A DNA stretch of 64,000 nucleotides from Streptomyces roseoviridis (GCF_039535235.1 NZ_BAAAWU010000001.1:6141001-6205000), one strand, 5' to 3'; shown: positions 1 through 8,457, counted from the first letter of the stretch. Translations and numbers: made by a program. Notes: generated by a model from the letters alone, not told the origin.

Positions 1-64
1 GGTACGTATGACCTCCACACGTTATACGTAAAACCTCGGGCGGACGCCCCGGGAGGGAGACGAC

Positions 65-1396
65 ATGGCCACCGAGGCCACGGCGAACGGCGGCTATCTC
101 GACATCCTGCGCGCGCCCCACGCGGCACGCCTGCTCACCGGAACCCTCGTCGGCCGCCTCCCCAACGGCACCGGCCCCATCGCCATCACCGTCTTCACCC
201 GCGCCGAAGGCGGCAGCTACAGCCTCGCCGGCGGCCTCATCGCCGCCTACGGAGTCGCCACCGCCATCGGCCAGCCGCTCCTCGGCCGCGCCGTCGACCT
301 CAAGGGCCAGCCCCGCATCCAGCTGCCCGCCGCCGTCGTCTCGGCCCTCGGCATGGCCGCACTGGCCCTCACCGGCATCGGCAACCTGCTCCTCGCCTAC
401 GCCGCCGTCCTGGTCGCCGGCCTCTTCACCCCGCCCCTCGAAGGCGGCCTGCGGGCGCTCTGGCCGAGCGTCCTGGGCCGCGAGGACCGGGTCCACCGCG
501 CGTACGCCATGGACGCCGTCGCCCAGGAGGTCATGTTCACCGTCGGACCGCTGCTCCTGACGCTCCTGGTGGCCCTCTGGTCGCCCGCCTCCGCGCTGGT
601 GGTCATCAACCTCCTCGGCGTCCTCGGCGCCCTGTCCGTGGTGCTCTCCGAGCCCTCCCGCACCTGGCGCTCGGCGCCCCGCGAGGCCCACTGGCTCGGC
701 GCCCTGCGCTCGCCCGGCCTGCTCGCCCTGCTGGCCTGCTTCTTCTTCGTCGGGCTCGCCCTCGGCTCCATCACGGTCGCCGGAGTCGCCTACGCCGACG
801 ACCGCGGCGACGAGGCCGTCTACGGCTGGCTGATGGCCGCCCTCGGGCTCGGCGCCCTCGTCGGCGGCGTCGCCTACGGAGCCCGCCGGTGGGCCGGGCC
901 GCCCGAGCGGCGCCTGCGGGTCCTGGTGCTGCTGCTCGCGGTCTGCTACCTGCCGCTGACGCTCGTCCCCGGCCCGGTCGCCATGACCGCGCTCGCGGCC
1001 CTCGCCGGCGTCTTCCTGGCCCCCGCCATCGCCTGCGCCTTCATCGTCGTCGACCGCCACGCCCCCAGCGGCACCGTGACCGAGGCCTTCTCCTGGCTCG
1101 TCACCACCTTCGGCGTCGGCGCGGCCCTCGGCTCGGCCGTCTCCGGACCCGCCGTCGAACTGGCCGGGACCCCCGCCGGTTTCGCCGTGGCCGGCGCCGG
1201 AGGCTTCGTCGCCTTCCTCGTGCTCCTCGCCACCGGCCGCGTCCTCGGGCCGCCCGTGACCCCGCGACACGCCGTCGGCGGGGGCGCGGCGAGCGACGGC
1301 GCCGCCGCCGGGCGGACCGAAAAGAACACGCGCTCATCGGAAAATGATCGAAACGGGGCCGTCGAACCCGGTTTCAGCACAGGCTCTCAGGCGTAA
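65..1396 (+). CDS. MFS transporter
   Basis: A 443-residue polytopic membrane protein of the major facilitator superfamily, about 12 hydrophobic segments between residues 20 and 400. The loop 2-3 signature is present in altered form as GRAVDLKGQPR at residues 74-84. The last 45 residues are hydrophilic (Gly/Ala, then Arg/Glu/Ser) and probably cytosolic. The ATG is preceded by GGGAGGGAG, and a TATACG-like -10 element lies near base 82. The substrate cannot be told from sequence; a drug/sugar-efflux-type exporter is the family default. Its stop codon lies inside the -10 element of pafA. The same MFS-pafA adjacency occurs, as I remember it, in S. coelicolor. Confidence 0.85.
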   Translation: MATEATANGGYLDILRAPHAARLLTGTLVGRLPNGTGPIAITVFTRAEGGSYSLAGGLIAAYGVATAIGQPLLGRAVDLKGQPRIQLPAAVVSALGMAALALTGIGNLLLAYAAVLVAGLFTPPLEGGLRALWPSVLGREDRVHRAYAMDAVAQEVMFTVGPLLLTLLVALWSPASALVVINLLGVLGALSVVLSEPSRTWRSAPREAHWLGALRSPGLLALLACFFFVGLALGSITVAGVAYADDRGDEAVYGWLMAALGLGALVGGVAYGARRWAGPPERRLRVLVLLLAVCYLPLTLVPGPVAMTALAALAGVFLAPAIACAFIVVDRHAPSGTVTEAFSWLVTTFGVGAALGSAVSGPAVELAGTPAGFAVAGAGGFVAFLVLLATGRVLGPPVTPRHAVGGGAASDGAAAGRTEKNTRSSENDRNGAVEPGFSTGSQA

Positions 1397-1399
1397 TGT
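1394..1399 (+). promoter_or_regulatory. -10 element of pafA (leaderless)
   Basis: TAATGT ends 6 nt before the pafA ATG, so transcription would start at or next to the start codon. There is no Shine-Dalgarno sequence between the MFS stop and pafA, which supports a leaderless message. The hexamer overlaps the TAA stop of the preceding gene. Confidence 0.5.
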
Positions 1400-1405
1400 T
1401 CAGAC

Positions 1406-2767
1406 ATGGACCGCCGCATTTTCGGGCTGGAGAACGAGTACGGCGTCACGTGCACGTTCAGGGGACAGCGCCGACTGTCTCCTGACGAAGTGGCGCGCTA
1501 CCTCTTCCGCCGTGTCGTGTCATGGGGCCGCAGCAGCAATGTCTTCCTGCGGAACGGCGCCCGCCTGTACCTGGACGTGGGTTCGCATCCGGAATACGCA
1601 ACTCCCGAATGCGACAACGTGGTCGAACTGGTCACCCACGACAAGGCGGGCGAGCGCATTCTCGAAGGGCTGCTCGTCGACGCGGAACGCCGCCTGCACG
1701 AGGAGGGAATCGCGGGCGACGTCTATCTCTTCAAGAACAACACCGACTCCGCCGGAAACTCCTACGGCTGCCACGAGAACTATCTGGTGGCCCGGCATGG
1801 GGAGTTCTCCCGGCTCGCGGACATCCTCATTCCGTTCCTCGTCACCCGCCAGCTGATCTGCGGGGCGGGAAAGGTGCTGCAGACCCCGCGCGGCGCCGTC
1901 TACTGCGTCTCCCAGCGCGCCGAGCACATCTGGGAGGGCGTCAGCTCCGCCACCACCCGCTCGCGCCCCATCATCAACACCCGCGACGAGCCGCACGCCG
2001 ACGCCGAGCGCTACCGCCGCCTCCACGTCATCGTCGGCGACTCGAACATGTCCGAGACGACCATGCTCCTCAAGGTCGGCGCCACCGACCTCGTGCTGCG
2101 CATGATCGAGGCCGGCACCGTGATGCGCGACCTGACCCTGGAGAACCCGATCCGGGCCATCCGCGAGGTCAGCCACGACATCACCGGCCAGCGCAAGGTG
2201 CGGCTCGCCAGCGGCCGCGAGGCCTCCGCCCTGGAGGTCCAGCGGGAGTACTACGAGAAGGCGGCGGACTTCGTCGACCGCCGTGGCATCCGCAGCGGCA
2301 CCGTCGCCCAGGTCCTGGAGCTGTGGGGCCGTACGCTCGACGCCATCGAGCAGGAGCAGCTCGACCGCATCCAGACCGAGATCGACTGGGTCATGAAGTA
2401 CAAGCTCCTCGAGCGGTACCGCGCCAAGCACAACATGACCATGTCGCACCCCCGGGTCGCCCAGATAGACCTCGCGTACCACGACATCCACCGCCGCCGC
2501 GGTCTGTACTACCTGCTCCAGAAGAACGGCCAGGCGGCGCGGGTGTGCAACGACGTGAAGATCTTCGAGGGGAAGTCGGTGCCCCCGCAGACCACCCGGG
2601 CCCGGCTGCGCGGCGACTTCATCCGCCGCGCCCAGGAACAGCGCCGGGACTTCACCGTCGACTGGGTGCACCTGAAGCTCAACGACCAGGCGCAGCGCAC
2701 CGTCCTGTGCAAGGACCCGTTCCGTTCGGTCGACGACCGGGTGGAAAAGCTGATCGCCGGAATGTAG
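1406..2767 (+). CDS. pafA: Pup--protein ligase PafA
   Basis: A 453-residue ligase that joins the deamidated C-terminal glutamate of Pup to substrate lysines using ATP, marking proteins for the mycobacterial-type proteasome. The protein is near-collinear with Mycobacterium PafA as I recall it: N-terminal GLENEYGVTCTF with Glu9 of the ATP/Mg site, the catalytic Asp57 in YLDVGSHPEYAT, then FKNNTDSAGNSYGCHENY, and the C-terminal motif DFTVDWVHLKLNDQAQRTV. Length is normal for the family. It is followed by a strong hairpin terminator, so it is probably transcribed alone from the -10 at 1394. pup, prcBA and mpa are not in this window and are expected just upstream. Confidence 0.97.
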   Translation: MDRRIFGLENEYGVTCTFRGQRRLSPDEVARYLFRRVVSWGRSSNVFLRNGARLYLDVGSHPEYATPECDNVVELVTHDKAGERILEGLLVDAERRLHEEGIAGDVYLFKNNTDSAGNSYGCHENYLVARHGEFSRLADILIPFLVTRQLICGAGKVLQTPRGAVYCVSQRAEHIWEGVSSATTRSRPIINTRDEPHADAERYRRLHVIVGDSNMSETTMLLKVGATDLVLRMIEAGTVMRDLTLENPIRAIREVSHDITGQRKVRLASGREASALEVQREYYEKAADFVDRRGIRSGTVAQVLELWGRTLDAIEQEQLDRIQTEIDWVMKYKLLERYRAKHNMTMSHPRVAQIDLAYHDIHRRRGLYYLLQKNGQAARVCNDVKIFEGKSVPPQTTRARLRGDFIRRAQEQRRDFTVDWVHLKLNDQAQRTVLCKDPFRSVDDRVEKLIAGM

Positions 2768-2806
2768 GCGCGGCAAGGGAACGGTTCAGGTCCAGCGGCA
2801 GGACCC

Positions 2807-2837
2807 TCGGCCCCGCACGTCTCACGTGCGGGGCCGA
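2807..2837 (+). terminator. Terminator after pafA
   Basis: A perfect 14-bp inverted repeat (TCGGCCCCGCACGT and its complement) with a 3-nt loop, 40 nt past the pafA stop. There is no U tract, which is common for Streptomyces terminators. Confidence 0.7.
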
Positions 2838-2858
2838 CGGCATCACGGAGCGGTCCCC

Positions 2859-2864
2859 TAGAGT
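2859..2864 (+). promoter_or_regulatory. -10 element upstream of FKBP lipoprotein
   Basis: TAGAGT lies between the pafA terminator and the FKBP gene. It implies a start near 2871 and a 5' leader of about 35 nt that contains the GAGGA ribosome binding site at 2896-2900. No convincing -35 is seen. Confidence 0.4.
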
Positions 2865-2904
2865 GTCCGGACAACTACTGTGCCGTCTGAGATCTGAGGA
2901 ACTA

Positions 2905-3843
2905 GTGCGCCGACTTGCCGGCCTGCTCGTCGTCCCCCTGCTGCTGCTCACCACAGCGGCCTGCGGCAGCGACGACAAGGGCTCCGATTCCGGTTCGATG
3001 AAGAACGGGCTTCCCGCCATCACCGCGGGCGAGAAGTTCGGGGAGAAGCCCACCCTCGCCAAGGGCGCGGGCGACCCCGTGAAATCCCTCAAGGTCAACG
3101 TCATCAGCGAGGGCAAGGGCGCGGTCACCAAGAAGGGCGACGCGCTCCAGGTGAACTACCTGGGGCAGGCCTGGGACTCCACCACCCCCTTCGACAACAG
3201 CTTCGACCGGAAGCAGCCCTTCGAGCTGACCCTGGGCGCCGGCCAGGTCATCAAGGGCTGGGACCAGGGCCTCGAAGGCCAGAAGGTCGGCAGCCGCGTC
3301 GAGATCGGCATCCCGCCGGAGCTCGGTTACGGCGCCAGCGGCCAGGGCGACATCAAGCCCAACGCGACCCTCGTCTTCGTGGTCGACATCCTCAAGGCGG
3401 TGACCATCCCGAAGGCCGCCTCCGGCACCGAGGTCGCCCAGGAGAACAAGGACCTGCCGAAGGTCGGCACCAACACCGACGGCAAGCAGCCCTCGCTGAC
3501 CGTCCCGAAGTCGGACGCGCCGGCCAAACTGGTCTCCAACTACGTGATCGAGTCCAAGGGCGAGGTCGTCAAGGCCACCGACACCGTCGTGGTGAACTAC
3601 GTCGCCGCCCTGTGGAAGGACGGCCAGGTCTTCGACTCGACCTACACCACCGGCAAGCCGGCCAACTTCCCGCTGGACCAGCTGACCCTGAAGGGCCTGA
3701 AGGACGGCCTCGCCGGCAAGAAGGTCGGCAGCCGGGTCCTCATCGTCGCCCCGCCGTCCGAGGCGTTCGGCGACCAGGAGAAGCAGGGCATCCCGAAGAA
3801 CTCCACGCTGGTGTTCGCCGTCGACATCCTGGCGAAGATGTAA
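2905..3843 (+). CDS. Two-domain FKBP-type peptidyl-prolyl isomerase lipoprotein
   Basis: A 312-residue exported lipoprotein. The GTG at 2905 is chosen because GAGGA sits 5 nt before it and it opens directly into a lipoprotein signal: Arg-Arg, a hydrophobic run, and a lipobox ending TTAAC at Cys20. Two FKBP domains follow. Domain 1 (about 75-165) keeps the classic core GQVIKGWDQGLEGQKVGSR and PPELGYG. Domain 2 (about 210-312) has the fold signature (VVVNYVAALWKDGQVFDSTY) but the VI-GWDQGL segment is replaced by LTLKGLKDGL, so it may have weak or no isomerase activity. It should fold extracellular proteins at the membrane face. Next gene is a cytosolic single-domain FKBP, a pairing also known in S. 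coelicolor. Confidence 0.9.
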   Translation: MRRLAGLLVVPLLLLTTAACGSDDKGSDSGSMKNGLPAITAGEKFGEKPTLAKGAGDPVKSLKVNVISEGKGAVTKKGDALQVNYLGQAWDSTTPFDNSFDRKQPFELTLGAGQVIKGWDQGLEGQKVGSRVEIGIPPELGYGASGQGDIKPNATLVFVVDILKAVTIPKAASGTEVAQENKDLPKVGTNTDGKQPSLTVPKSDAPAKLVSNYVIESKGEVVKATDTVVVNYVAALWKDGQVFDSTYTTGKPANFPLDQLTLKGLKDGLAGKKVGSRVLIVAPPSEAFGDQEKQGIPKNSTLVFAVDILAKM

Positions 3844-3855
3844 GACTGTCCCGGT

Positions 3856-3877
3856 CGCGCAGATCATCGTCTGCGCG
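3856..3877 (+). terminator. Hairpin plus T-run between the two FKBP genes
   Basis: An 8-bp perfect stem (CGCGCAGA/TCTGCGCG) with a 6-nt loop, followed 9 nt later by TTTTT at 3887-3891. It may be a partial terminator that separates expression of the two isomerases. The T-run is set apart from the stem, so it is not a textbook intrinsic terminator. Confidence 0.4.
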
Positions 3878-3907
3878 GTTGACTGGTTTTTGAAGGAGCA
3901 CACTGCA

Positions 3908-4288
3908 GTGAGCATCGACAAGCCCGAGGTCGACTTCCCGGGCGGCGAGCCGCCGGCCGATCTGGAGATCAAGGACATCTGGGAGGGCGACGGAGAGGTC
4001 GCCGAGGCCGGCGACCTCGTCAAGGTCCACTACGTGGGTGTGTCCTTCGACTCCGGCGAGGAGTTCGACGCCTCCTGGAACCGCGGCACCCCGCTGGACT
4101 TCCCGCTCGGTGCCGGCATGGTCATCGCGGGCTGGGACCAGGGCGTCCAGGGCATGAAGGTCGGCGGCCGCCGCCAGCTGGTCATCCCGCCGCACCTGGC
4201 GTACGGCGACCGCGGCGCCGGCGGCAAGATCGGCCCCGGCGAGACGCTGATCTTCGTCTGCGACCTCGTGGACGTCGTCAAGCGCTGA
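3908..4288 (+). CDS. FKBP-type peptidyl-prolyl cis-trans isomerase (cytosolic)
   Basis: A 126-residue single-domain FKBP with no signal peptide. The GTG at 3908 is chosen because AAGGAG (3893-3898) is 9 nt upstream and the protein then begins MSIDKPEVDFPGGEPPADLE, the usual Streptomyces N-terminus; an in-frame ATG at 3890 would place the ribosome binding site inside the gene. Active-site residues are conserved: VHYVGVSFDSGEEFDASW, MVIAGWDQGVQGMKVGGRR, PPHLAYGDRGAGGKIGP and ETLIFVCDLVDV. It should catalyse prolyl isomerisation in the cytosol. A strong terminator follows at 4307. Confidence 0.93.
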   Translation: MSIDKPEVDFPGGEPPADLEIKDIWEGDGEVAEAGDLVKVHYVGVSFDSGEEFDASWNRGTPLDFPLGAGMVIAGWDQGVQGMKVGGRRQLVIPPHLAYGDRGAGGKIGPGETLIFVCDLVDVVKR

Positions 4289-4306
4289 TCGACGGGCCTC
4301 GTCCCC

Positions 4307-4378
4307 CCGAGGGCCCCCGCCTCCACGGCGGGGGCCCTCGGCTTTCTCCCGCGCTTCCGTCCCGGCTTTTGCCGGGAC
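4307..4378 (+). terminator. Tandem hairpin terminator after FKBP genes
   Basis: First hairpin at 4307-4341: a perfect 15-bp stem with a 5-nt loop, followed by CTTTCT. Second hairpin at 4359-4378: GTCCCGGC-TTTT-GCCGGGAC. A candidate -10 (TACCGT, 4391-4396) for pafB follows directly, so this is an insulator between transcription units. Confidence 0.7.
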
Positions 4379-4443
4379 ACCCCGGGGCGGTACCGTCGGA
4401 CGTCTCACCAAGTCAATCCGGCAGAAGAGGGTGCGGGGCGTCG

Positions 4444-5400
4444 ATGGCGATTGCCAAGGCCGAGCGGCTGATGAATCTTGCGCTGTGCCTGCTCGGGACC
4501 CGACGTCCGCTGAGCAAGCGGGAGCTCCGCGCCTCCATCGAGGCCTACCTGGAGGCGACCGGCGAGGACGCCTTCAACCGGATGTTCGAACGGGACAAGG
4601 ACGACCTGCGCGAGCTCGGCCTGGTGATCGAGACCGTCGAGAACCTGGACGGCGAGACCGGCTACCTGGCCCGCCGCGACTCCAACCGCCTGCCGCCCAT
4701 CACCCTGGACGCCGAGGAGGCCGCCGCCCTGGGCCTGGCCGCCAAGGTCTGGCAGCAGGCCCGGCTGGCCGGCGCCGCGAGCGGCGCCCTGCAGAAGCTG
4801 CGGGCCGCCGGCATGCCGGAGGCGGAGGACGCGTACGACTCCCAGGCCAGCGCCCTGGAGCCGCGCATCCCGGTCCACGAGGCCGCCTTCGAGCCGCTGA
4901 TGCTGGCCTGCCGCGACCGACGCCCGGTCGTCTTCGACTACCGCAAGGCCAACGCCGCCCGCCCCGAGCCCCGGCACGTCGAGCCGTGGACCCTGGAGTG
5001 CTGGCGCGGCCACTGGTACCTGGCGGGCTGGGACCGGGACCGCGGCGCCGAGCGGGTCTTCCGGCTGTCCCGCATCACCGGCAAGGTGCGCTCCCGGGCC
5101 GGTGCCTTCACCGCCCCGGTGCCCGACGTCGTCACCGTCCGCGAGACCGTCGAGAGCTGGGCGGGCGAGACCGCCACCCGCTCGGCCCGGATCCGGCTCC
5201 GCGCCGGCTGCGGCTATCCGCTGCGCGCCCGCGCCCAGTCCGTGACCGAGGGCGCCGACGGCTGGGACGAGCTGGAGATCCCGTACGGGCACGGCCTCGA
5301 CGCCTGGCTCGTGGAGTTCGGCCCGGACGTGGTCGTGCTGGAGCCCGCGGACCTGCGGGCCGACGTCGTGGACCGGCTGCGCGCCGTGGCCAAGGGCTGA
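4444..5400 (+). CDS. pafB: WYL-domain transcriptional regulator PafB
   Basis: A 318-residue regulator: an N-terminal winged helix (about 1-75, opening MAIAKAERLMNLALCLL) and a WYL domain (about 165-250, core GHWYLAGWDRDRGAERVFRL) with a C-terminal WCX extension. In mycobacteria PafB and PafC form a heterodimer that controls the RecA-independent DNA-damage response; the link to the proteasome is mainly genomic. The ATG at 4444 gives the conserved N-terminus; an upstream GAGGG at 4427 may serve as ribosome binding site. pafC follows 15 nt later with its own GAGGAA site, so the two are co-transcribed. Confidence 0.9.
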   Translation: MAIAKAERLMNLALCLLGTRRPLSKRELRASIEAYLEATGEDAFNRMFERDKDDLRELGLVIETVENLDGETGYLARRDSNRLPPITLDAEEAAALGLAAKVWQQARLAGAASGALQKLRAAGMPEAEDAYDSQASALEPRIPVHEAAFEPLMLACRDRRPVVFDYRKANAARPEPRHVEPWTLECWRGHWYLAGWDRDRGAERVFRLSRITGKVRSRAGAFTAPVPDVVTVRETVESWAGETATRSARIRLRAGCGYPLRARAQSVTEGADGWDELEIPYGHGLDAWLVEFGPDVVVLEPADLRADVVDRLRAVAKG

Positions 5401-5415
5401 GGGAGAGGAACGACC

Positions 5416-6366
5416 ATGGCCACGAACGCCATCGACCAGACGAGGCGGATGCTGTCCCTCGTCACCTACCTCCGCGAGCGCCCCGGGGCGCACGTCGCGG
5501 ACGTCGCCCGGGCCTTCGGGATCACCGAGGACGAGCTGATCTCGGACCTCGACGTGCTGCCGATGTGCGGCACCAGCTTCCGCGGCGGCGACCTCCTCGA
5601 CATCGACACCGACGGCGACCGGATCTGGTGGCACAACCCCGACGACGTCGCGGCCCCGCTGCGGCTGGCCGCCGACGAGGCGACCGCCCTGCTGGTGGCG
5701 GCACGGGCGGTCGCGACCCTGCCGGGCCTGCGCGAGGGCGACCGCGAGGCGCTGCTGCGCGCCACCGCCAAGCTGGAGGCGGCGGCCGGAGAGGCGGCCG
5801 GCGCCAGCTCCCGGCTCTCGGTCACCTTCGAGTCCGAGGGCGGGGTCTTCGCCGAGGTGGACCGGGCGATCTCCGAGCGACGGCGGCTGTGGCTGCGCTA
5901 CTACTCGCCGGCCCGCGACGAGCTCACCGAGCGCGAGGTGGACCCGATCCGGCTCTTCGCCGTGGGGCACACGTACATGGAGGCGTGGTGCCGGCTGTCG
6001 GAGGCCCGCCGCACCTTCCGCCTCGACCGGGTCGCCGAGATCCGGATCCTCGACGCGCCGGCCGCGCCGCCGGAGATCGAACTGAGGGACCTGTCGGAGG
6101 GCCTCGTGCAGCCGTCCGCCGAGGACCCGGAGGTCGTGGTCGAGGTCGGACCCGGAGGCCGCTGGGTCGCCGAGTACTACCCGCACGACCGGGCCGAGGA
6201 GCTGCCCGACGGAGGGCTCCGGATCACCCTGCGGACCCCGGCGCCCGCCTCGCTGCGGAGGCTCGCGCTGCGGCTCGGCAGCGACGGCCGGATCGTCGCG
6301 CCGCAGGAGCTCGCGGACAGCGCGCGCGAGGCCGCCACGGCGGCGCTGGCCGCCTACGAGGGCTGA
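5416..6366 (+). CDS. pafC: WYL-domain transcriptional regulator PafC
   Basis: A 316-residue partner of PafB with the same architecture: HTH region (DQTRRMLSLVTYLRERPG to about 75), WYL domain with LWLRYYSPARDELTEREVDP and GHTYMEAWCRLSEARRTF (about residues 155-210), and a C-terminal WCX region. The family acts as a heterodimer with PafB in the mycobacterial DNA-damage response. GGGAGAGGAAC precedes the ATG. A 117-nt gap separates it from the next gene. Confidence 0.9.
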   Translation: MATNAIDQTRRMLSLVTYLRERPGAHVADVARAFGITEDELISDLDVLPMCGTSFRGGDLLDIDTDGDRIWWHNPDDVAAPLRLAADEATALLVAARAVATLPGLREGDREALLRATAKLEAAAGEAAGASSRLSVTFESEGGVFAEVDRAISERRRLWLRYYSPARDELTEREVDPIRLFAVGHTYMEAWCRLSEARRTFRLDRVAEIRILDAPAAPPEIELRDLSEGLVQPSAEDPEVVVEVGPGGRWVAEYYPHDRAEELPDGGLRITLRTPAPASLRRLALRLGSDGRIVAPQELADSAREAATAALAAYEG

Positions 6367-6483
6367 GGGTCCGCCCGGGGCGACGAGCGCCGGGCCAGCA
6401 GGGGGAATGTGACGTTCCGGGGGGACCGGACGCTGTTCCCAGTGAGACGCGTAGCCGTAGCGCAGTGGGGAGAGTTGAGGGAA

Positions 6484-6738
6484 ATGTCCGCAATGTCCGG
6501 CCTGGCGACGTCGGTCGCCCCGGTCCACTTCAAGGCCGCCTGCCCCGACTGCCGTTCCCGCTTCGAACTCTCCGCCGGCGCCCTGCGCCTCGCCATCGGC
6601 GCCAGCCGCCGCACCACCTTCTACTCCTTCACCTGCCCCGAGTGCGGCAGCGCCGTACGCAAGCCCGCGGGGGAGCGGATCGTGGAACTGCTCACCGGCG
6701 GCGGGGTCCGCACCCTGCGCCTGCACACCACCGCCTGA
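6484..6738 (+). CDS. Small zinc-ribbon-like protein
   Basis: An 84-residue protein of unknown function with two CxxC knuckles: CPDC at residues 19-22 and CPEC about 29 residues later (TCPECGS), the spacing of a treble-clef or zinc-ribbon fold. The N-terminus (MSAMSGLATSVAPVHFKA) contains two possible starts, 6484 and 6493; the first is nearer to GAGGGA (6477-6482). No membrane segment. The position between pafC and tatA recurs in other Streptomyces as I remember it, so it is probably real and conserved. It may bind nucleic acid or act as an adaptor; this is inference only. Confidence 0.65.
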   Translation: MSAMSGLATSVAPVHFKAACPDCRSRFELSAGALRLAIGASRRTTFYSFTCPECGSAVRKPAGERIVELLTGGGVRTLRLHTTA

Positions 6739-6760
6739 GCCCGCCCCCGCCCGGAACGTC

Positions 6761-6766
6761 TAGGCT
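6761..6766 (+). promoter_or_regulatory. -10 element for 65-aa membrane protein (leaderless)
   Basis: TAGGCT ends 6 nt before the ATG at 6773 and no ribosome binding site is present, the same arrangement as pafA and the SseB-family gene. Confidence 0.5.
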
Positions 6767-6772
6767 CGCCCC

Positions 6773-6970
6773 ATGTTCTGGCCCATGCTCGCCATCGCCC
6801 TCGGCTTCCTCGGCATCGCCGTCCTCGGCATCCTCGGCATCAAGGTCTTCCTGGAGGCCCAGCGCCTCGGCCGTCAAGTGGCCCGCACCACACAGCGCAT
6901 CAACCAGGCCGCCGAAGACCTCGAACAGGCCGCCGTCGACCTGGCGCGAACGGGCGAGACACTGCGCTGA
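6773..6970 (+). CDS. Small membrane-anchored coiled-coil protein
   Basis: A 65-residue protein: one strong transmembrane helix at residues 4-28 (LAIALGFLGIAVLGILGIKVF) followed by a charged amphipathic helix (residues 29-65, with EAQRLGRQVARTTQRINQ and EDLEQAAVDLARTGETL) likely to form a coiled coil in the cytoplasm. No family is recognised; it resembles small membrane scaffold proteins. A leaderless -10 precedes it, and tatA lies 187 nt downstream, so a link to Tat export or cell-envelope work is possible but not shown. Confidence 0.65.
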   Translation: MFWPMLAIALGFLGIAVLGILGIKVFLEAQRLGRQVARTTQRINQAAEDLEQAAVDLARTGETLR

Positions 6971-7157
6971 ATTCACGCCCCGCGCCGCGCGGACCGCGCC
7001 CGCCGCGCGCGCGTGCCGCGCAATCGCCCGTACGCACAGGCATTGCCGCCCGTTTACTCCTGCGGGTTACGATCGCTAGCAGCGCGGGTGGCCGGACGCA
7101 CGTCCGACCGGCCGGGCACGCACTCCAATGTCGCCTCGGTGAAGAAGGTAAACAGCT

Positions 7158-7442
7158 ATGGGTAGGCTCGGCCCCACCGAGATCATCCTGATCCTCGTCG
7201 TGATCATCCTGCTGTTCGGCGCCAAGAAGCTCCCGGACATGGCCCGTTCCCTGGGCAAGTCCGCCCGCATCCTCAAGAGCGAGGCCAAGGCGATGAAGTC
7301 CGACGACCAGCAGAGCGCCCCCGCCGACCCGCCCCACGCCGGCCCTCAGGACCAGCCCGCTCCGCGCACCATCCAGGCCGCCCCCGGAGACGTGACCAGC
7401 TCGCGTCCCGTGAGCGAGCCCACCGACACCACCAAGCGCTGA
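7158..7442 (+). CDS. tatA: Sec-independent protein translocase TatA
   Basis: A 94-residue pore-forming subunit of the twin-arginine translocase, which exports folded proteins. It has the family plan: a short N-terminal transmembrane helix (residues 7-20), the FG hinge at 20-21 followed by AKKLPD, an amphipathic helix (to about 45) and a disordered polar tail rich in Pro, Asp and Ser. GAAGGT lies before the ATG, and TACGAT at 7068-7073 is a candidate -10. tatC follows 59 nt downstream; a tatB gene is not here and is normally elsewhere in Streptomyces. A likely client in this window is the GHL10-type glycosidase at 57205. Confidence 0.95.
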   Translation: MGRLGPTEIILILVVIILLFGAKKLPDMARSLGKSARILKSEAKAMKSDDQQSAPADPPHAGPQDQPAPRTIQAAPGDVTSSRPVSEPTDTTKR

Positions 7443-7501
7443 CCCGGTCCGCCGCGGCCGCCGCCCGGAGCGGCGGCTGCCGCACGAGATGAGGACGTGG
7501 G

Positions 7502-8452
7502 TTGCTCAAGTCTGCCCGCAAGCAGGAGAAGGACCCCGAGGGCCGCATGCCCCTCGTGGAACACCTGCGTGAACTTCGCAACCGCCTCGCGAAGGGCCTG
7601 CTGGCCATCGCCGCGGTGACCGTCGTGGCCCTCGTGTACAGCGAGGACCTGATGCAGTTCCTGACGAAGTCGGTGCCCAAGTGCGGACCCGGCGTCACCA
7701 GCGACGGCGGCAACTGCGCGATCGTCTCCTTCAACACGCTGATGGCCCCCTTCAGCACGACGATCCAGCTGTCCCTGACGACGGGCCTCGTCGTCGCGAG
7801 CCCCGTCTGGCTGTACCAGCTCTGGGCCTTCGTCGCGCCCGGACTGCACAAGCACGAGAAGAAGTACACGTACGCCTTCGTCGGCGCCGCGGTCCCGCTC
7901 TTCACCGCCGGCGCCTACCTCGCGTACCTCATCCTCCCCATCAGCGTGAAGGTGCTCATCAGCCTCACGCCCGGCGGCTCCGCGAACATCCTGTCCCTCG
8001 GCGACGTCCTCGACTTCACCCTGCGCATGGTGCTCGTCTTCGGCCTCGCCTTCGAGCTCCCGCTCGTCCTGGTGATGCTGAACCTCACCGGCGTCCTCAC
8101 CGGCAGGCGCATGGCCGGCTGGTGGCGCGGCGTGATCATGGGCGTCTTCGTCTTCGGCGCCCTCATCACCCCCACCACCGACCCCGTCGGCATGCTCGCC
8201 CTGGCCGGCCCGATCACGGTCCTGTACGGGGCCGCCGTCGGCTTCTCGCTGCTCAACGACAGGCGCCGCCGCCGCAAGAACCCCGACGCCGAGCTCGACG
8301 ACGACGAGGCGTCCGTGCTCGACCTGACCCCCGAGGCGGTCGGCGCGATCGAGCCCGTGTCCGCCGCCCGGACGGCCCTGCCCGAGCAGGCCACCGGCGA
8401 ACCGGACGTCGGCCGGCAGCACCGGATCAACGGTTACGACGACATCACCTGA
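7502..8452 (+). CDS. tatC: Sec-independent protein translocase TatC
   Basis: A 316-residue, six-helix receptor of the Tat translocase that recognises the twin-arginine signal. The cytosolic N-terminus has the conserved MPLVEHLRELRNRL (residues 16-29), and the family loops are present (FNTLMAPFSTTIQLS, ASPVWLYQLWAFVAPGLHKHEKK, FGLAFELPLVLV and GALITPTTDPVGM). The TTG at 7502 follows GATGAGGA. The C-terminal 65 residues are a polar cytosolic tail, longer than in E. coli. It is in an operon with tatA. Confidence 0.95.
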   Translation: MLKSARKQEKDPEGRMPLVEHLRELRNRLAKGLLAIAAVTVVALVYSEDLMQFLTKSVPKCGPGVTSDGGNCAIVSFNTLMAPFSTTIQLSLTTGLVVASPVWLYQLWAFVAPGLHKHEKKYTYAFVGAAVPLFTAGAYLAYLILPISVKVLISLTPGGSANILSLGDVLDFTLRMVLVFGLAFELPLVLVMLNLTGVLTGRRMAGWWRGVIMGVFVFGALITPTTDPVGMLALAGPITVLYGAAVGFSLLNDRRRRRKNPDAELDDDEASVLDLTPEAVGAIEPVSAARTALPEQATGEPDVGRQHRINGYDDIT

Positions 8453-8457
8453 TCTTG

